A stretch of DNA of 39,078 bases from CBDAKK01 sp965216965 (GTDB lineage: Bacteria; Spirochaetota; Spirochaetia; WTKD01; G963693115), in assembly GCA_965216965.1 (NCBI GenBank), contig CBDCGX010000044.1, forward strand, positions 1-39,078, written 5' to 3'. The notes below the pieces were generated by a model. The model worked only from the letters and a program-made list of their open reading frames with translations, did not search any database and had not been told where the DNA came from. The position numbers and the translations under genes are program-made. Below, one piece after another: positions 8,162 to 17,124 of the stretch (the first letter of the stretch is position 1; each line of letters opens with the position of its first letter).

Positions 8162-9478
8162 CTATGTTTTTAAATTTCTGAAAAGGAAAGTTTTTTCTCC
8201 CTTTACAAATTGAGTAACTGTGTGTCCTTCGCCGTGTACAGTCCATTGAGTGCTTAAAAGTCCCTCTATTCCTACAGGACCTCTAGCATGAATGTGGGAA
8301 GTGCTAATACCTACTTCTGCCCCAAGCCCATAGCGATATCCATCAGCAATACGGGTGCTACAATTCCACATAATTGAGGAGGAGTCTACCTCTTTTTGAA
8401 ATATATCTGCAGTTGTAGCACTATTGGTAATTATGGCGTCGGTATGACCAGAGCCATATGTGTTTATGTGAATAATAGCGTCTTCAAGTGTTTCAACAGT
8501 TTTTATATTTATAGTTTTATCAAGGTACTCTTTTTTCCAGCTTTTTTGAGTTGTTTTTTGATGAGGAATTTTAGCAGCATGCAATATTGTTGCAGCATTT
8601 TTATCTGCATAAATTTTTATTCCTTCTTTTGCGAGAGGAGTAATAATTTGCGGGAGGAATATCAAAGTATTTGTATGTAATATTAAACACTCTACTGCAT
8701 TGCATGCGGCAGGGTATTGTAACTTTGCGTCATAGAGCACAGAACGAGCCATTGCCATATCTGCATCAGGATGAATGTATATATGGCATAACCCATCGGC
8801 ATGTCCTAGTACGGGGACAGATGATAATTGCATGATTTTTGCTACAAATGCCGAACTACCACGAGGAATAATAAGATCTATATCTTGTGTAAGTTGGGTA
8901 AGAGCAAGAGCTTCTTCTCGAGTAGTAAGTAAATGTATCAGCCCATGGACATATTTATGTAAACAGCTCTGTATAATTTGAAAAAGTATTGTGTTAGTAT
9001 GGATAGCTTCTGAACCGCCTTTAAGGAGTATTCCATTTCCAGTTTTAATGCAAAGACTTACAATTTGTATAAGAGCATCGGGACGGGATTCAAATATCAT
9101 AGCTATTACACCAATTGGAACAAAACGTTTTGTAAGTATGAGTTTATGAGAAAGCTGCCTTTTTATTATGGTAGTGTAGAGAAGATCTGGCAATAATGCA
9201 ACGGATCGTAGCATAGTAGATATTTCTTGTATTTTTGCTTCGTTGCAGATAAGTCGTTGTATAAGAGAAGAAGCTAGTTTTTTCTTTTTAGCATTTTTTA
9301 TATCCTTTTTATTAGATGTAATAATTTTATTTTTATTTTCTTGAAGTGAGGTAGCTATGGAGAGAAGTAATTTTTTTCTGTCGCTCTTGCTAAGTTTTCT
9401 CAATGCATAGGACGCATTCCGTGCTTTGTGTGAACAGTTTTTTATGTATTCCTTAGTTTTTTTTGTAGTATGTGACAT
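8162..9478 (-). CDS. proA: Gamma-glutamyl phosphate reductase
   Basis: ProA reduces gamma-glutamyl phosphate with NADPH to glutamate semialdehyde, the second step of proline synthesis. The 438-aa protein has the aldehyde dehydrogenase-like fold motifs of the family: IGVIAMIFESRPDA, ILLKGGSEA, LIIPRGS, the catalytic Cys in YPAACNAVE (about residue 259), and EVGISTSHIHARGP near the end. It lies 5 nt after aroF and 7 nt before proB on the same strand, so the three form one operon. The N-terminal 70 residues are very rich in lysine encoded by A-runs, as expected from the base composition. Confidence 0.95.
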   Translation of the reverse strand: MSHTTKKTKEYIKNCSHKARNASYALRKLSKSDRKKLLLSIATSLQENKNKIITSNKKDIKNAKKKKLASSLIQRLICNEAKIQEISTMLRSVALLPDLLYTTIIKRQLSHKLILTKRFVPIGVIAMIFESRPDALIQIVSLCIKTGNGILLKGGSEAIHTNTILFQIIQSCLHKYVHGLIHLLTTREEALALTQLTQDIDLIIPRGSSAFVAKIMQLSSVPVLGHADGLCHIYIHPDADMAMARSVLYDAKLQYPAACNAVECLILHTNTLIFLPQIITPLAKEGIKIYADKNAATILHAAKIPHQKTTQKSWKKEYLDKTINIKTVETLEDAIIHINTYGSGHTDAIITNSATTADIFQKEVDSSSIMWNCSTRIADGYRYGLGAEVGISTSHIHARGPVGIEGLLSTQWTVHGEGHTVTQFVKGEKTFLFRNLKT

Positions 9479-9483
9479 TTTTA

Positions 9484-10548
9484 TTATATTTTATTATAGT
9501 ATGCCACAAGTTTTTTGTGTTGCATGAGTAATGTCCTTTTTGTTTCGTTAAATCCAATGCATCCATCAGTAACAGATTTTCCATATATTAATTTCCCTTT
9601 TTCTGAAGAAATTGCTTGATTCCCTTCTTTAAGATTGCTTTCTATCATAAATCCTTTGATTGTTTTTTCTCCTAATGTGTGTTGTTTTATAATAGATGTT
9701 AGAACTTTTGATTGGTTTTTATAATTTTTAGATGAGTTCCCGTGGCTACAATCAATCACTATGCGAGTAGGAAGATTATTTTTTTTAAATATTGTATTTG
9801 CTTGTTTAATATATTTAGGAGAATAATTTGGACCTGAGTGGCCTCCACGAAGTATGAGGTGAGTAAAATGATTCCCTTTTGTATGCACAATGCATGTATT
9901 GCCATCTTTATCTGCTCCTATAAAAGCACGAGACGTACTGCTAAGAAGCATGGCGTTAATTGCATTAGTAAGGTTACCGTCAGTACTGTTTTTAAAACCA
10001 ACGGGAACTGATACTCCACTTGCCATATCTCTATGAATTTGGCTTTCTATTGTACGAGCACCTATAGAGGCCCAGCATATTAGATCATCAATATAATTTG
10101 GAACAATTGGATCAAGATATTCTGATCCAGTGGGAATACCAAGCTCATTTATATCAAGAAGCATTTTTCTTCCAAGGTGTAGTCCTTTTTGAATGTTATT
10201 AGTATTATTCATGTCAGGATCTATGATAAGCCCTCTCCATCCTAACGTTGTGCGTGGTTTTTCAAAATATACGCGCATAATCAAATATATAGTATCTGAG
10301 ATTGCATCTTGTATAGTCTTTATTTTCTTTGCATATTCTATTGCTCCATTGTAATCGTGGATAGAACAGGGACCTACAATGCCTAATAGTCGCTTATCTT
10401 TTCCGGCTAGAATATCTTTAATAATATTTCTTGCTTTGAGAACAGTCTTACTAATTGTTTTATTAGTAGGCAATGTGCTTTTTAATTCATTGGGCGAAAG
10501 AAGATGTTCAAGTCTGTTTATGTTAATATTTTCAAGTCGTGTTTTCAT
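9484..10548 (-). CDS. aroF: 3-deoxy-7-phosphoheptulonate synthase, class I
   Basis: This enzyme condenses PEP and erythrose-4-phosphate to DAHP, the entry of the shikimate pathway that feeds the trp genes next door. The 354-aa protein is of the AroF/G/H type: VGPCSIHD with the metal-binding Cys61, MRVYFEKPRTT, GWRGLI, GSEYLDPI, GARTIESQ, LRGGHSGPNY and IDCSHGNSSK are all present. Which of the three feedback types it is cannot be told from motifs, so aroF is only a working symbol. It is the first gene of the aroF-proA-proB operon. A TATAAT box lies on the minus strand about 20 nt before the ATG. No ribosome site is evident. Confidence 0.9.
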   Translation of the reverse strand: MKTRLENININRLEHLLSPNELKSTLPTNKTISKTVLKARNIIKDILAGKDKRLLGIVGPCSIHDYNGAIEYAKKIKTIQDAISDTIYLIMRVYFEKPRTTLGWRGLIIDPDMNNTNNIQKGLHLGRKMLLDINELGIPTGSEYLDPIVPNYIDDLICWASIGARTIESQIHRDMASGVSVPVGFKNSTDGNLTNAINAMLLSSTSRAFIGADKDGNTCIVHTKGNHFTHLILRGGHSGPNYSPKYIKQANTIFKKNNLPTRIVIDCSHGNSSKNYKNQSKVLTSIIKQHTLGEKTIKGFMIESNLKEGNQAISSEKGKLIYGKSVTDGCIGFNETKRTLLMQHKKLVAYYNKI

Positions 10549-10603
10549 TTTAAATTTATTTATATTATTATAACATTAAAGTAATTAAAAAAAGAGAAAT
10601 CAT

Positions 10604-10637
10604 AAAAAAAAAACCGTGTCATAGACACGGTTTTTTT
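10604..10637 (-). terminator. Rho-independent terminator of the flavodiiron gene
   Basis: CCGTGTC / GACACGG pair across a 3-nt loop and are flanked by an A10 run on one side and T7 on the other. On the minus strand this reads as a strong stem followed by a T10 tail, 13 nt after the flavodiiron stop. The A and T flanks extend the stem, so it could act on both strands. Confidence 0.9.
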
Positions 10638-10649
10638 ATGATATTTATA

Positions 10650-11891
10650 TCATTCTACCCATGCTCTAACAGCGCGTGCAAGTTCTTTTGATCGTTGCCT
10701 TACTGCTTCTATATCGCTTGAAGTTGGAGATCCTTTAAAAGTTACAGATTCAAGTATGTCCCAATTCATTTTTCTCCGTTCTATAATTTCTTTCATCTCT
10801 TTTTCGGCAAGGCCTTCTGACCAGCCATATGAGCCACAATAAAATACTTTTCTGTTAAGCGCTTTTTTATTTCCAAGTTCTTCTAAGGCAAATGCTATTG
10901 CTGGAAACAGTTTGTATTCGTATGTTGGGCATGCAACAATAACCCCAGAAGATTCCCATACATCTCTTATTACATAAGAAAGATTTTTAGTATCGGGTAG
11001 TCTTTGTATAGCAACTTTGACGCCTTCATTTTTAAGTGTTTCTTCAATAGGCTGTATAAGTTTTTCTGTATTTCCATACATACTTGCCCACAGAATAGTA
11101 ACTTGTTTTTTTGAAGGACCTTGAGAATACGAAGTATATCTCAGATAGTCATCAATGATTTTTTTAGGGTTTTTTCTCCATACTACACCATGTCCAGGAG
11201 CAATTATCTTGATGGGAAGACCGCCTGCTTTTTCTATTGCCTTTTTTGCAGCTGAGGAGAATGCTCCCACTATATTGGAATAGTATCGAGTTGCTTGCCT
11301 TTCGTAAAATGAAAGTTTTTCATCATCCATTTGATCGTCGTAGAGAATACCGTTTTCCATTGCTCCAAATGAACCAAAGGCATCACAAGGCATAATTGTA
11401 CCAGACTTTGTATCAAATGTGGCTATTGTTTCTGGCCAATGGACATTGGGGATTTCTGCAAAGGCGAGTACTCTACCGTCTCCGAGATCAAGTGTTGATC
11501 CATCTCCTACGGTCATTATTTTACCGTGGGTGATGCCATAAAATCGTTCAAGAAGAGGAATGGATTTTTCGTGTGTTACAAGAGTAAAACTGTCATTTAT
11601 GTATTTTTTAAATGACAAAAGCCAACCAGAATGATCTGGTTCCATGTGGTTAATGATAATGTAGTCTATGTCTTCTGGATTTAAGTTCATAGCCTCAAAT
11701 TGCTTATAAAGAGTTTCTGGAACGCCATCCCATCCACAAACACCATCTACAATGGCAGTTTTCTCTCCTTTTACTATATATGAATTCATTGAAACGCCTT
11801 CTTTGTCAATAGGCCAAAGACTTTCAAATAGCATATCATATGCATTTACAGATAGGTGATAAATACCATCTGTCACTTGAGAAATATTCAT
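10650..11891 (-). CDS. fprA: Flavodiiron protein (oxygen / NO reductase)
   Basis: Flavodiiron proteins reduce O2 to water or NO to N2O in the cytoplasm of anaerobes and microaerophiles. The 413-aa protein has an N-terminal metallo-beta-lactamase-like domain with the diiron ligands: NHMEPDHSG (H82, E84, D86, H87), H151 in NVHWPET, D170 in PCDAFG and H234 in APGHGVVW. The C-terminal flavodoxin domain (about 262-410) has the FMN loop ILWASMYGNTEK. No fused rubredoxin is present, so an external electron donor is needed. A good ribosome site (GGAGGA) precedes the ATG. The gene is monocistronic, with its own terminator. Confidence 0.95.
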   Translation of the reverse strand: MNISQVTDGIYHLSVNAYDMLFESLWPIDKEGVSMNSYIVKGEKTAIVDGVCGWDGVPETLYKQFEAMNLNPEDIDYIIINHMEPDHSGWLLSFKKYINDSFTLVTHEKSIPLLERFYGITHGKIMTVGDGSTLDLGDGRVLAFAEIPNVHWPETIATFDTKSGTIMPCDAFGSFGAMENGILYDDQMDDEKLSFYERQATRYYSNIVGAFSSAAKKAIEKAGGLPIKIIAPGHGVVWRKNPKKIIDDYLRYTSYSQGPSKKQVTILWASMYGNTEKLIQPIEETLKNEGVKVAIQRLPDTKNLSYVIRDVWESSGVIVACPTYEYKLFPAIAFALEELGNKKALNRKVFYCGSYGWSEGLAEKEMKEIIERRKMNWDILESVTFKGSPTSSDIEAVRQRSKELARAVRAWVE

Positions 11892-11925
11892 AATATTTCC
11901 TCCTTTTTTTTAAAAAAAAATTGTA

Positions 11926-12008
11926 TGCGATAGAAAGGACTTGAACCTTCACGGCCTAGGGCCACTAGCCCCTCAAGCTAGCGTGTCTACCAATTCCACC
12001 ACTATCGC
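11926..12008 (-). tRNA. tRNA-Leu(GAG)
   Basis: An 83-nt class II tRNA with a long variable arm. The acceptor arms are GCGATAG / CTATCGC with discriminator A. The anticodon stem CTAGC / GCTAG holds loop TTGAGGG, anticodon GAG, reading CUC and CUU. The T-loop is GTTCAAGTC. CCA is not encoded. Confidence 0.93.
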
Positions 12009-12123
12009 ATACATCCTCTTACACAATTATTATAAAAAATGATGTATATATTTTATTGGTGAACTATATTATATATAGTATAGTATATTGAAATATTATA
12101 CAAGTGTAAAAATATAAAAATAA

Positions 12124-12729
12124 TTAGAGAGATGTACTATTGCATTCGTATTGCAATAATGCAGCTTTTATTTTTATTCCTCCTCCATATGACCCAACGG
12201 AGCGAGTTGTAATGTCATTTTTATGAAAGGGGTGTTGTTTCCTGAAAAGAATGCTTGATTGTGGGACAACTCTATGGCAAGGTACAAATAATGAGAAAGG
12301 GTTTTTGCCAACAGCGGTTCCAACGGCTCGATGTGCAAGGGGGGAGTGTATTCTTCTTGCAATATCAGAGTATGATGTTATAGAGCCATATGATATATCA
12401 CAAAGAGCATACCATATTTTTTTCTCAAATGGGCTAGCACATTCTTGTGTGTTTTGGTCTTTAAAATAATTATCTAAAAGAGATTTTCCAAACGCATTGT
12501 TTTTTTTGTGAAGATTAGGAGGAAGAGATAATGGGGGGGTATCAAGTGTTGATTGTATCTTTGCTGCAGAAAAAAACGTTTTTAAGCGAGGGTGTCGTGG
12601 AAAATGAGAATATTGGGAGTTTTTAAATAATATACATATTATATGTGTTTTTTTTGTTTTAGTACGTGTAAAATATATCAATAGGTTATAATCGTTCCAC
12701 TGATATTCCTGCTTATAGATTGTCAGCAT
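12124..12729 (-). CDS. ogt: Methylated-DNA--protein-cysteine methyltransferase
   Basis: This suicide enzyme removes O6-methyl groups from guanine. The C-terminal domain holds the winged-helix DNA-binding part (FEKKIWYALCDISYGSITSY, SPLAHRAVGTAVGKNP) and the acceptor Cys in VPCHRVV. Between PCHRVV and the closing GSYGGGIKIKAALL motif there are about 20 residues with Phe, His and Lys, longer than in typical Ogt; this may be an expanded loop. The N-terminal 90 residues are poorly conserved. I chose ATG 12729; a TTG two codons earlier, directly after the pepF stop, is an alternative. It is the last gene of rdgB-pepF-ogt. Confidence 0.85.
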   Translation of the reverse strand: MLTIYKQEYQWNDYNLLIYFTRTKTKKTHIICILFKNSQYSHFPRHPRLKTFFSAAKIQSTLDTPPLSLPPNLHKKNNAFGKSLLDNYFKDQNTQECASPFEKKIWYALCDISYGSITSYSDIARRIHSPLAHRAVGTAVGKNPFSLFVPCHRVVPQSSILFRKQHPFHKNDITTRSVGSYGGGIKIKAALLQYECNSTSL

Positions 12730-12735
12730 AATCAA

Positions 12736-14568
12736 TTATTTTTTTACTATTTTAGAAAGAATAGCAATGTTTTCCTTACATCCTTGTATTGCATGTGAAA
12801 TTGTAGAGGAATCTAATAAATTTATTCCGGCAAGAGAAAGCGCTTCTAATGGGAATTGAGATCCTCCGCTTTTAAGGAAGTTCATGTATTTTTTGAGAGA
12901 TGGAGAGGTTCCACTGCTTTTATGCTCTTTGAGGATATTCTTTCCTATAGCATGAGCGGCTGCAATACCTGTAGCATATTGAAATACATAAAAACTTGAA
13001 TAAAAATGAGGAATACGTAATCCCGTAATATGGTTTATAGACGGTATGGTAACATTTTTTCCATAGTATATTTTTGAGAGTTTCTCATATTCTGATAAAA
13101 ACAATTGAGAGGTGAGGGGAATACCATGTTCTAAGGAGGTGTGAATGGCATATTCAAACTCTGCAAACATGGTTTGTCTAAAAAACGTTGCTACAAAACC
13201 CTGTATATGTTGAAGTAAATAAAAAGCCTGTTCAGATTTTTTATTTGTAGTGGATATTATATGTTGAAAAAGCAGATATTCATTGAGTGTTGATGCTATT
13301 TCTGCTTCAAAAATAGAGTAACGAAAATGAGCATAACTATTATTCTGATTTGAAAAGTATGAATGCATGCTATGCCCTATTTCGTGAGCAAGTGTAAATA
13401 CATTATCAATACTTTCTTCTTTGTAATTCATCATTATATAAGGAGGAGCATTATAAACAGGATAGCTAAAAGCACCACTTCGTTTTCCTTTACATTCATA
13501 TCTGTCTACCCATCGTCCTGAGAGAAGTCCACGAGTACATATATCTACGTAATCTTTTCCTAATGGTAGTAGGGCATGTTTTAACATGCCTACTGCCTCT
13601 GTGTATTTTATTTTTGTAGCTGGTTTAGAAAATGGGTTGTAGTATGTATCGTATATACTGTAATCAGAAAGACGGGTTATTTTTTTCATGAGTGTATAGT
13701 AGGAATGCAATATTGGAAGATGTTTTCTTACTGTATTGATAAGTGTTGTGTATATAGAAAGGGGAAGGTTTTTTTCATAGAGGTGTGATTCTAGAGTGTT
13801 TTTATATTTTCTTATACGAGTAATAGCGGCATCTTTTTGCACATTAGAGGAGTATAATGACGTTAATGTGTTAATGTATTTGTTAAAGGTAGAAAAATAA
13901 AGAGTATAGGCATCTTTTCGCACTTTTCTACTCTTGTGTTCTAAGAGGATTTTGAGAGTTGCATGAGTAAGTTCTACATCCCCTTGAGGAGTGCGTATTA
14001 CTCCAAATGTTATATCAGCATCTATAAGTGCTCCAAAGCTTTTGCTAAACCCAGAAGAGTACTCAACTTGTTCGGCGAGGAGTTTTTCTTCTGTATTAGA
14101 AAGGATGTGAGGCTTTTGACGAATAGTAGCACGAATCGCTTGTGAATAGTCTGCGAAGTCTTTGTTTTTTACAAGTGATTGTAGAAATGTCTTTTTAAGA
14201 GTTAGAAGTTCTTGTGTAAAGAAAGCAGAAGATCTGCTAAATACAGGATATGCATTTGTTATTTTTGCAAAGAGTTCTTGGTTTTTTGTATCGCTTACAT
14301 CTGAATAATAAGAAAGAATGGCATATGCAGAAAGCTTATCTATGGTTTCGCGTATGGCGTAATATTCTTTTAGTATCTTTAGAATATATTTTGCATTTTC
14401 TTTTAAAGAACCTTCGTATTTTGAAAACTTCTTAGAGGATGTTATTGTAGTTTTAAGGGTGGTTTCCCAGCCTTTTAATGACGAGAAAAGTTTTGTAAGA
14501 TTCCATTTATCATTCGTTTTAAATGATGATCGGGAGGGAATTGTATATACTTGTTTTTTTTGTTTCAT
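12736..14568 (-). CDS. pepF: Oligoendopeptidase F family M3 metallopeptidase
   Basis: A 610-aa cytoplasmic zinc oligopeptidase of the M3B (PepF) family, which cleaves short peptides. The zinc motif HEIGH lies at about residues 395-399 in FTLAHEIGHSMHSYFS, and the third ligand Glu lies downstream in IFEAEIASTLNE. N-terminal helices and length agree with the family. The ATG overlaps the rdgB stop (ATGA), so the two are translationally coupled. ogt follows within a few bases. Confidence 0.93.
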   Translation of the reverse strand: MKQKKQVYTIPSRSSFKTNDKWNLTKLFSSLKGWETTLKTTITSSKKFSKYEGSLKENAKYILKILKEYYAIRETIDKLSAYAILSYYSDVSDTKNQELFAKITNAYPVFSRSSAFFTQELLTLKKTFLQSLVKNKDFADYSQAIRATIRQKPHILSNTEEKLLAEQVEYSSGFSKSFGALIDADITFGVIRTPQGDVELTHATLKILLEHKSRKVRKDAYTLYFSTFNKYINTLTSLYSSNVQKDAAITRIRKYKNTLESHLYEKNLPLSIYTTLINTVRKHLPILHSYYTLMKKITRLSDYSIYDTYYNPFSKPATKIKYTEAVGMLKHALLPLGKDYVDICTRGLLSGRWVDRYECKGKRSGAFSYPVYNAPPYIMMNYKEESIDNVFTLAHEIGHSMHSYFSNQNNSYAHFRYSIFEAEIASTLNEYLLFQHIISTTNKKSEQAFYLLQHIQGFVATFFRQTMFAEFEYAIHTSLEHGIPLTSQLFLSEYEKLSKIYYGKNVTIPSINHITGLRIPHFYSSFYVFQYATGIAAAHAIGKNILKEHKSSGTSPSLKKYMNFLKSGGSQFPLEALSLAGINLLDSSTISHAIQGCKENIAILSKIVKK

Positions 14569-15230
14569 AATTTCATTATATCAAATATTGCATGCTGTAT
14601 GAGTCGTAGTGCTTTTGCTCTATGAGAGATATTGCTTTTCTCTGTGAGGGTAAGCTCTGCGGAAGTACATTTTTTTTCGGGAACAAAGAAAATGGGGTCA
14701 TATCCAAAGCCAGCATTTCCAATGGGTTCATGGGTTATGATACTTCCTTCCCAATGTGCATGGCTTATGAAAAATTCTGTTTTTGATATAAGAAGAATTG
14801 CACAACATACAAAGCGAGCATTTCGAGTTTGAGAAGGGTGTTCTTTTATTGCGTTATTCACATTTTCTTGTAATAGTTTACATTGATATAAGGGGTCTTT
14901 CTCAAATTCTGTATTACTTCCCTTACGCCCATAGCGAGAAGAATAAATCCCTGGTTCTCCGTTGAGTACATTAACACATATACCAGAGTCTTCTGCTAAG
15001 ATTGCATACGCTTTGCGAGGAATGACATTAGATGCTTTACATTGTTCATAGCAGTGTAGTGCTTTAATATGAGCGTTTTCTAAAAATGATTTTCCATTTT
15101 CTATAGGGTTGCTCAGTATCCCCATATCTGTCATTGAGACAAGAGGTATGTTGGGGAGTATTTTCTTGCATTCTTTGTATTTGTGAGGATTGTTACTTGC
15201 AAAAATAATATGAAATTCTTTTTTGTGCAT
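14565..15230 (-). CDS. rdgB: XTP/dITP pyrophosphatase (RdgB/HAM1)
   Basis: RdgB hydrolyses non-canonical purine triphosphates (ITP, XTP) to keep them out of DNA and RNA. Motifs are SNNPHKYKEC at the start, ENGKSFLENAHIKA, LAEDSGICVNVLNGEPGIYSSRYG, GFGYDPIFF and SHRAKAL at the end. I chose ATG 15230 because family similarity begins right after it. The frame is open further upstream, but that part has no similarity and would overlap the msrA promoter and start. First gene of the rdgB-pepF-ogt operon, divergent from msrA with 59 bp between starts. Confidence 0.93.
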   Translation of the reverse strand: MHKKEFHIIFASNNPHKYKECKKILPNIPLVSMTDMGILSNPIENGKSFLENAHIKALHCYEQCKASNVIPRKAYAILAEDSGICVNVLNGEPGIYSSRYGRKGSNTEFEKDPLYQCKLLQENVNNAIKEHPSQTRNARFVCCAILLISKTEFFISHAHWEGSIITHEPIGNAGFGYDPIFFVPEKKCTSAELTLTEKSNISHRAKALRLIQHAIFDIMKL

Positions 15231-15277
15231 AGTTTGTGCATAGAGATATGCAAGATTTATTATAGTATATTTTATGA

Positions 15278-15283
15278 TATAAT
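15278..15283 (+). promoter_or_regulatory. -10 box of msrA (leaderless)
   Basis: A perfect TATAAT ends 6 nt before the msrA ATG, with no room for a ribosome site. The transcript would start at or within a base of the A of ATG. Confidence 0.5.
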
Positions 15284-15289
15284 AAAACA

Positions 15290-15940
15290 ATGAATACGCG
15301 TTGCTTTTATTTTTGTGGATTGTTAGTAACGGTGATGTTTTTTGGAGTACATATGACTGGTCACGCTCAGGAGAAAAAAATAAAAAATGCTTATTTTGCA
15401 GGGGGATGCTTTTGGTGTATAGAAGCTGCCTATGATGCATACGAAGGAGTTATTGAAACCATTTCTGGATATTCTGGGGGAAAAGAAGAAAATCCATCAT
15501 ATAAAGATGTTTCGTCTGGAAAGACTTCGCATCGCGAAACAGTAAAAGTTGTATACGATGAAAATAAAATTACTTATCAAACTTTACTTAATATTTTTTG
15601 GAGACAAATAGATCCTACCGATAATGAGGGACAGTTTGTAGATAGGGGCACACAATATAAAACAGCTGTTTTTTATGATGGAGACGAGCAAAAAAAACGA
15701 GCATTGCAATCGAAAAAAGATGTTATAAAGAGTAATATTTTTTCAAAAAAGATCACAACCGAAATACTTCCTTTTACACGTTTTTATAAGGCAGAAGAAT
15801 ATCATCAAAATTATTATGAAAAAAAACCGCTTGAATATAAATTTTATAGATATGGTTCGGGAAGAGACCAGTTTAGAAAAAAAACATGGAGAGATGAAGC
15901 TGATCAATCTGATGAGATACCTTCAAAATCTGAATTATAG
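15290..15940 (+). CDS. msrA: Secreted peptide methionine sulfoxide reductase A
   Basis: MsrA repairs methionine-S-sulfoxide in oxidised proteins. The catalytic motif GGCFWC puts the nucleophile at C40, followed by GVIETISGYSGG, YKDVSSGKTSHRE and FWRQIDPTDNEGQFVDRG. Residues 1-26 form a signal peptide (hydrophobic LLVTVMFFGV, then TGHAQ), so the enzyme acts outside the cytoplasm. The C-terminal tail after YEKKPLEYKFYRYGSGRD is short and charged. No MsrB domain is fused. It probably lies on a leaderless mRNA from a TATAAT just upstream. Role inferred: envelope oxidant defence, together with the flavodiiron protein. Confidence 0.93.
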   Translation: MNTRCFYFCGLLVTVMFFGVHMTGHAQEKKIKNAYFAGGCFWCIEAAYDAYEGVIETISGYSGGKEENPSYKDVSSGKTSHRETVKVVYDENKITYQTLLNIFWRQIDPTDNEGQFVDRGTQYKTAVFYDGDEQKKRALQSKKDVIKSNIFSKKITTEILPFTRFYKAEEYHQNYYEKKPLEYKFYRYGSGRDQFRKKTWRDEADQSDEIPSKSEL

Positions 15941-15958
15941 ATTTTATCCTCCGGTAAA

Positions 15959-15964
15959 TATATT
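15959..15964 (+). promoter_or_regulatory. Putative -10 box of hisI (leaderless)
   Basis: TATATT ends 6 nt before the hisI ATG. There is no ribosome site in the 30 nt between msrA and hisI. Confidence 0.35.
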
Positions 15965-15970
15965 ATTTTT

Positions 15971-16348
15971 ATGAAGAATAAGACAATAGACATACATCAT
16001 TTTAATCCTGCGCAGGAATTTGCATTTGATAACAACGGACTTATTACAGCAGTAGTAATGGATTATAGTAATAATGAACTTCTTATGGTAGCACATATGA
16101 ACCTTGAAGCATTTATGAAAACGTGTGAAAAACAAGAAGCTTATTTTTATAGTAGGAAAAGAGCTAGATTATGGAAGAAGGGAGAAACAAGTGGAAATGT
16201 GCTTGAGGTTAAAGAAATACACATGGATTGTGATATGGATTGTGTTCAATTAAGAGTACGTGTTAAAGGCGATGGAAATGTATGTCATACGGGAGAGCGG
16301 AGTTGTTTCTATAGAGTTTTTACATTTAACGGAGAAAAACGTCCTTAA
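15971..16348 (+). CDS. hisI: Phosphoribosyl-AMP cyclohydrolase
   Basis: HisI opens the purine ring of PR-AMP in histidine synthesis. The 125-aa single-domain protein has VMDYSNNELLMVAHMN, YSRKRARLWKKGETSGN, HMDCDMDCV and CHTGERSCF; the Cys and Asp residues bind the zinc and magnesium. There is no fused HisE (PR-ATP pyrophosphatase) domain. No other his gene is in the window, so the rest of the pathway must be elsewhere or absent. The end overlaps the convergent GT32 gene by 23 nt. Confidence 0.95.
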   Translation: MKNKTIDIHHFNPAQEFAFDNNGLITAVVMDYSNNELLMVAHMNLEAFMKTCEKQEAYFYSRKRARLWKKGETSGNVLEVKEIHMDCDMDCVQLRVRVKGDGNVCHTGERSCFYRVFTFNGEKRP

Positions 16349-17108
16349 TACGGATATATATATTTGATAGAAATTGTAAGAAAGGATTACGTGCTACTAT
16401 TCTTCTTCTAAATAGTGCTTTATTATTATTTCTCCATGTGCCATGAGAATGATGAATAGAAAAAACGAGAGGATTCTTTTTAATCTGTAGAAATTCTTTA
16501 TGCGTGAGTGGCAGAGATATAGGGAGATGAAAGTTCTCTCTTCTACATAATGTGTACTGTAATTGTTCATTTTTTTGCAGTGAGTTAAAAATAGTATTAA
16601 CAAATTTTGGCCCAGTAAGAGAAATAATATTTTCCTGTTGCGCTTTGGTAAGAGAGAGAATTCTGTTTTTTTTCTTCCATATAACTTGTAATACCTTTTT
16701 CCAGAAAGGATGTTGGGGTTCTGATGCAAGTACTGCCGTCCCTATTTGAGTATATGCATTACCATAGTTGATACTGTGTTCTAGAGGAAGGAGTATTTGA
16801 TGTGTGTTAAATTCGTCAATTGCTTTGAGAGGTTCACAGTCAAGATCAAAATACCACCCCCCAAAATGCTGTAGAAGTATATATCGCATTATGTCTGCCT
16901 GTATAACTAGTATGGGAATATGTGTGATAAAATCGTTCCATTGGGGATAATGTTCTGATAAAAATTGAACGGTATTTTCTTTATTCCATAGCACATGCTT
17001 CCATTTTGGGTGTATTTTGATAATGAGTTTTCTATAGCGTTTCCACAATTTTGGCATCTTTGACATTTCTTTTTCGAAATATACTTGGTGGATGATTTTT
17101 GGTATCAT
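16326..17108 (-). CDS. GT32-type glycosyltransferase (OCH1-like)
   Basis: A 260-aa enzyme with the GT32 signature: IPKIIHQVYF at the N-terminus, HPKWKHVLW, and the DXD motif in GGWYFDLDCEP (D88, D90), which binds metal and the nucleotide sugar. The family covers OCH1-like mannosyltransferases and bacterial capsule or lipid-glycan transferases that use a sugar nucleotide. No transmembrane segment is evident, so it is probably cytoplasmic, perhaps membrane-associated through the basic C-terminus. Sugar and acceptor cannot be told. It starts 16 bp from the divergent acetyltransferase gene. A second GT32 gene lies at 30390. Confidence 0.85.
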   Translation of the reverse strand: MIPKIIHQVYFEKEMSKMPKLWKRYRKLIIKIHPKWKHVLWNKENTVQFLSEHYPQWNDFITHIPILVIQADIMRYILLQHFGGWYFDLDCEPLKAIDEFNTHQILLPLEHSINYGNAYTQIGTAVLASEPQHPFWKKVLQVIWKKKNRILSLTKAQQENIISLTGPKFVNTIFNSLQKNEQLQYTLCRRENFHLPISLPLTHKEFLQIKKNPLVFSIHHSHGTWRNNNKALFRRRIVARNPFLQFLSNIYIRIKDVFLR

Positions 17109-17124
17109 AACTATAATTATTATA
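17109..17124. promoter_or_regulatory. Minimal divergent promoter region
   Basis: Only 16 bp separate the two start codons. They contain TATAAT (17112-17117) for the plus strand, 7 nt before the acetyltransferase ATG. A mirrored TATAAT on the minus strand (17121-17126) lies 12 nt upstream of the GT32 ATG. Any -35 box must lie inside the opposite gene. Confidence 0.45.

Noticed and set aside
15231..15440. N-terminal extension of RdgB to 291 aa
   Set aside because: The extra 70 residues have no family similarity and overlap the msrA promoter and coding sequence; ATG 15230 fits the family length.
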